From Bacteroidota bacterium (lineage in GTDB: Bacteria; Bacteroidota; Bacteroidia; Chitinophagales; Chitinophagaceae), in assembly GCA_025361325.1 (NCBI GenBank), contig JANYAL010000278.1, positions 1 to 7,109 on the forward strand: a stretch of 7,109 bases of DNA. The letters are read 5' to 3'. Shown in pieces: positions 5,195-7,109 of this stretch (position 1 is its first letter; each line of letters opens with the position of its first letter). A program made the position numbers and the translations under genes. Below the pieces are notes generated by a model, which did not search any database, was not told the DNA's origin, and worked only from the letters and a program-made list of their open reading frames with translations.

Positions 5195-6295
5195 ATGCCC
5201 AACGAACTCCTCTACCAGGTAGCCCTCACCCTTGTGCCCCATATTGGCGACGTTCACGCGAAGACCCTTGTCACTCAGTACGGAAGCGCTGCCGCTGTGT
5301 TCAGGGCACGCAGAAAGGAACTGGAATATATAGATGGCATTGGTGCCGTGCGGGCAAGGAGCATCCGGGAATTCAATGACTTCTCCCGAGCGGAAGAAGA
5401 GATCCGCTTCATGGAAAAATACCATATCACCCCGCTGTTCCTGACTGCAGAGGGGTATCCCAAACGGCTGCTGAACTGCTACGACAGTCCGGCTATGCTG
5501 TATTACCGCGGCGCTGCCAGCCTGAACACTTCCCGTATCCTATCTATCGTGGGTACACGTAATTATTCGGAGTATGGTAAAACGGTCACGGAAAAGCTGA
5601 TAGAGGACCTGCAGGAAGAAAATATACTTATTGTAAGCGGACTGGCATTTGGCATCGATACCATTGCACACCGGGCCGCATTGAAAAGCAGCTTGCCCAC
5701 TGTGGGTGTTTTAGCCCATGGGCTCAACAGGATCTACCCGATGCAAAACAGCAGCCTCGCCAGGCAGATGACGGAACAGGGCGGACTACTCACCGAATTC
5801 CGCAGTTATACCCAGCCGGATAAACCCAATTTCCCAAAGCGTAACCGCATTGTAGCCGGCATCTGCGACGCACTGATCGTAATTGAAAGCGGAAAAAAAG
5901 GCGGATCGCTCATCACCGCCGAACTGGGCAACAGTTACAACAAAGATGTATTTGCCATACCCGGAAAGGTAAATGAGCTAAAAAGCGAAGGCTGTAATTA
6001 CCTCATCCGAAACAATAAAGCTGCGCTGATAACTGGCGCGGCCGATATTATGGATAGTATGGGCTGGAGCGAAAAGAAAAAACCAACGGTGAAGAAGCAA
6101 CGTGAACTGTTCATTGAATTATCGCCGGATGAAAAGATCATTGTTGATATCCTGCAGCAGCAGCAAACTATCCTTATCGATGAACTCTACCTGAAAAGCG
6201 GTCTCAGCAGCAGTGCCGTGGCAACAGCGCTGCTGATGCTGGAAATGCAAGGGGTGGTTAACGCGATGCCCGGAAAGATGTATAAGTTATCCTGA
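5195..6295 (+). CDS. dprA: DNA-processing protein DprA
   Basis: DprA (Smf) binds incoming or exposed single-stranded DNA in the cytosol and loads RecA. It is essential for natural transformation where that occurs and is kept in many bacteria not known to be transformable. The 366-residue product has the usual long-form length. An N-terminal helix-hairpin-helix/SAM-like region (about 1-65) includes DGIGAVRAR. The Rossmann-like DprA core follows with SIVGTRNYSEYG (117-128), VSGLAFGIDTIAH (147-159), GGLLTEF (196-202), PNFPKRNRIVAGICDA (211-226), and GGSLITAELG (236-245). A C-terminal winged helix (about 308-366) includes ILIDELYLKSGLSSSAV. The ATG at 5195 lies 13 bases after a heptamer array; no Shine-Dalgarno or consensus -7 element is evident. 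No other competence genes are in view, so a transformation role here is not shown. Confidence 0.96.
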   Translation: MPNELLYQVALTLVPHIGDVHAKTLVTQYGSAAAVFRARRKELEYIDGIGAVRARSIREFNDFSRAEEEIRFMEKYHITPLFLTAEGYPKRLLNCYDSPAMLYYRGAASLNTSRILSIVGTRNYSEYGKTVTEKLIEDLQEENILIVSGLAFGIDTIAHRAALKSSLPTVGVLAHGLNRIYPMQNSSLARQMTEQGGLLTEFRSYTQPDKPNFPKRNRIVAGICDALIVIESGKKGGSLITAELGNSYNKDVFAIPGKVNELKSEGCNYLIRNNKAALITGAADIMDSMGWSEKKKPTVKKQRELFIELSPDEKIIVDILQQQQTILIDELYLKSGLSSSAVATALLMLEMQGVVNAMPGKMYKLS

Positions 6296-6550
6296 TATCG
6301 CTGTCCGCCCTCTGTAATACTCAACGGTGCAGCAAATAGTGGAGGGTGCTGCTTGAATGCGAAGCTGCAAAAATTGAATTCCACCCCCTGTGTTTTCACA
6401 AGCGGTGATCATTTTACGCTGCTGTATGTCTTCCCTGGTCTTCATTATGCCGCTGTTGGCGGAGACGCACTAGGGCGGTTGAAATTTCAAACCTTCGGTT
6501 TAAATAAAAGACATTATTGCTATCTTTATAGCATATTAAAGTAATAGATA
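6296..6550. other. Gene-free stretch between dprA and the toxin-antitoxin module
   Basis: No credible gene was found on either strand. Contents: an inverted repeat GCAGCA (6329-6334) and TGCTGC (6347-6352) with a 12-base loop; a hairpin CCGC-TGTTG-GCGG (6450-6462); and a hairpin AAACC-TTC-GGTTT (6489-6501 region). Base composition changes from moderately G+C-rich to A+T-rich at about 6480, which may mark the left boundary of acquired DNA carrying the toxin-antitoxin genes. No flanking direct repeat, integrase or tRNA is visible to prove this. Confidence 0.4.
6499..6528 (+). promoter_or_regulatory. Candidate promoter of the toxin-antitoxin module
   Basis: TATCTTTA at 6521-6528 matches the Bacteroidota -7 element TAnnTTTG at all but the last base. 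TTTA at 6499-6502 lies 18 bases upstream and could serve as a weak -33 element. The predicted leader to the ATG at 6551 is about 16-18 bases. The region is A+T-rich, so chance matches are easy. Confidence 0.3.
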
Positions 6551-6757
6551 ATGCTTATAGAAAGGACAATAAATAATCAAATCGTAATCACAGTTTCATC
6601 TTCTGTGGACAGTTTTGGCTTGCAACGACTTATAGACTATATAAAATATTTAGAGACCACATCAAAAAGTAAGGCCAAGCAGTCAGACGTTGATAAACTC
6701 GCTGATGAGGTAAATGCTTCCTGGTGGGCAAAAAACCGTAGAAGATTCATTAAGTGA
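6551..6757 (+). CDS. Putative antitoxin of a PIN toxin-antitoxin pair
   Basis: A 68-residue protein begins with a short beta-like segment (NNQIVITV), followed by a probable amphipathic helix around LQRLIDYIKYLE, a Lys-rich linker (TSKSKAKQSDVDKLADEV) and a Trp/Arg-rich tail (WWAKNRRRF). I do not recognise a named antitoxin fold. Its size, charge and position directly before a PIN gene fit the small partner that neutralises the ribonuclease and may bind the promoter. Its stop overlaps the downstream GTG start by four bases (GTGA at 6754-6757), a classical translational coupling. Codon use is visibly more A+T-rich than in dprA, consistent with horizontal acquisition. Weak Shine-Dalgarno; the ATG at 6551 is the natural start. 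Confidence 0.65.
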   Translation: MLIERTINNQIVITVSSSVDSFGLQRLIDYIKYLETTSKSKAKQSDVDKLADEVNASWWAKNRRRFIK

Positions 6758-7109
6758 ATTTCATTGTCGACGCTAACATTATTTTTAGTGGTATCCTAAA
6801 TACCCATGGTAAAATTGGTGATTTGCTTATTAATTCCCAGGATCATTTTGGTTTCATAGCCCCAGACTTTTTGCGTACTGAAATAAAAAAACATTACCTA
6901 CGTCTTTGTAAATTATCCAAATTATCAATTGTGCAGGTAAAGGAAGCCGAATTCCAAGTGTCTAAGGAAATAACTTTTATATCAGAAGAACAGATAAAAT
7001 GATCAACATGGGCAATCGCTGAAAAACTTGTTCTTGATATTGATCCAAAAGATACTCATTACGTAGCATTTGCAAAGCATTTTAAATGTAAAATTTGGAG
7101 TGGTGATAA
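6754..7109 (+). pseudogene. PIN-domain toxin with in-frame TGA (interrupted, also cut by the window edge)
   Basis: PIN proteins are Mg-dependent ribonucleases, usually toxins that cut tRNA or mRNA. Translation from the GTG at 6754 gives IVDANIIFSG near the N-terminus (first acidic residue Asp6) and RTEI (Glu43), then stops at TGA 7000-7002 after 82 residues. The same frame continues without further stops: a helix, then DIDPKDTHYVAFA and IWSGD up to the window end. Those supply the remaining conserved acidic residues (Asp97/Asp100 and Asp118) of a PIN active site. Thus the full domain is present but split by one stop codon; the shortened product would lack half its active site and should be inactive. 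The antitoxin gene upstream is intact. Several neighbouring genes (folD, queE, dprA) end in TGA, so TGA is a real stop here. A sequencing error or a recent nonsense mutation are both possible. Confidence 0.75.

Noticed and set aside
6287..6445. A 52-codon minus-strand ORF in the gap after dprA
   Set aside because: It has no recognisable motif, overlaps the end of dprA and lacks a clear promoter; composition gives no sign of coding.
6754..7109. Reassigned UGA codon (UGA as Trp or Gly) explaining the split PIN gene
   Set aside because: folD, queE, dprA and the antitoxin all end at TGA at the expected family length, so UGA functions as stop here.

Overview
The window looks like a chromosomal segment of a Bacteroidota bacterium, probably a Chitinophagaceae-type member. 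The signs are a PorE-like TPR/beta-propeller/OmpA protein, a PorV/PorQ-like outer-membrane barrel, promoter candidates of the Bacteroidota form (TTG, about 19 bases, TAnnTTTG), few Shine-Dalgarno sequences, and FolD, QueE and DprA proteins of the length and motif style usual in that phylum. No rRNA, tRNA, CRISPR array or insertion sequence was seen.

Layout. The left edge (1-1060) is on the minus strand: an outer-membrane beta-barrel gene (1060 to 248), then the first 18 codons of a lipoprotein gene that leaves the window (54 to 1). The gap between them holds a pair of degenerate inverted heptamer arrays. Between the arms is a minus-strand fragment that looks like the C-terminus of a four-helix-bundle (23S rRNA intervening-sequence/S23-type) protein. 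Positions 1061-1487 separate the divergent barrel gene and folD and carry a repeat element of about 340 bp: four tandem units in an ABAB pattern, opened by CAGTCGG-type heptamers and closed by an inverted array ending 15 bases before the folD start. On the plus strand follow folD (1488-2363) and queE (2390-3010), probably one transcript, then a large PorE-like envelope gene (3103-5037) and dprA (5195-6295). A third heptamer array pair lies between the last two. A 255-base gap with no convincing gene leads to an AT-rich toxin-antitoxin module (6551 to window end). Its PIN toxin has an in-frame TGA, after which the domain continues in the same frame to the window edge.

How it fits together. folD (one-carbon metabolism), queE (7-deazaguanine/queuosine pathway) and dprA (single-stranded DNA handling and recombination) are housekeeping genes. 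The barrel, lipoprotein and PorE-like genes are cell-envelope genes, possibly linked to type IX secretion or to anchoring the outer membrane to peptidoglycan. They do not form one pathway.

The most unusual feature is a 7-base-periodic repeat family. It appears as facing inverted arrays in three separate intergenic regions and, in a different sequence version, as four heptamers inside the queE reading frame. The recurring arm-spacer-inverted-arm design suggests a small dispersed repeat or mobile element, perhaps originally tied to four-helix-bundle genes. That origin is inference.
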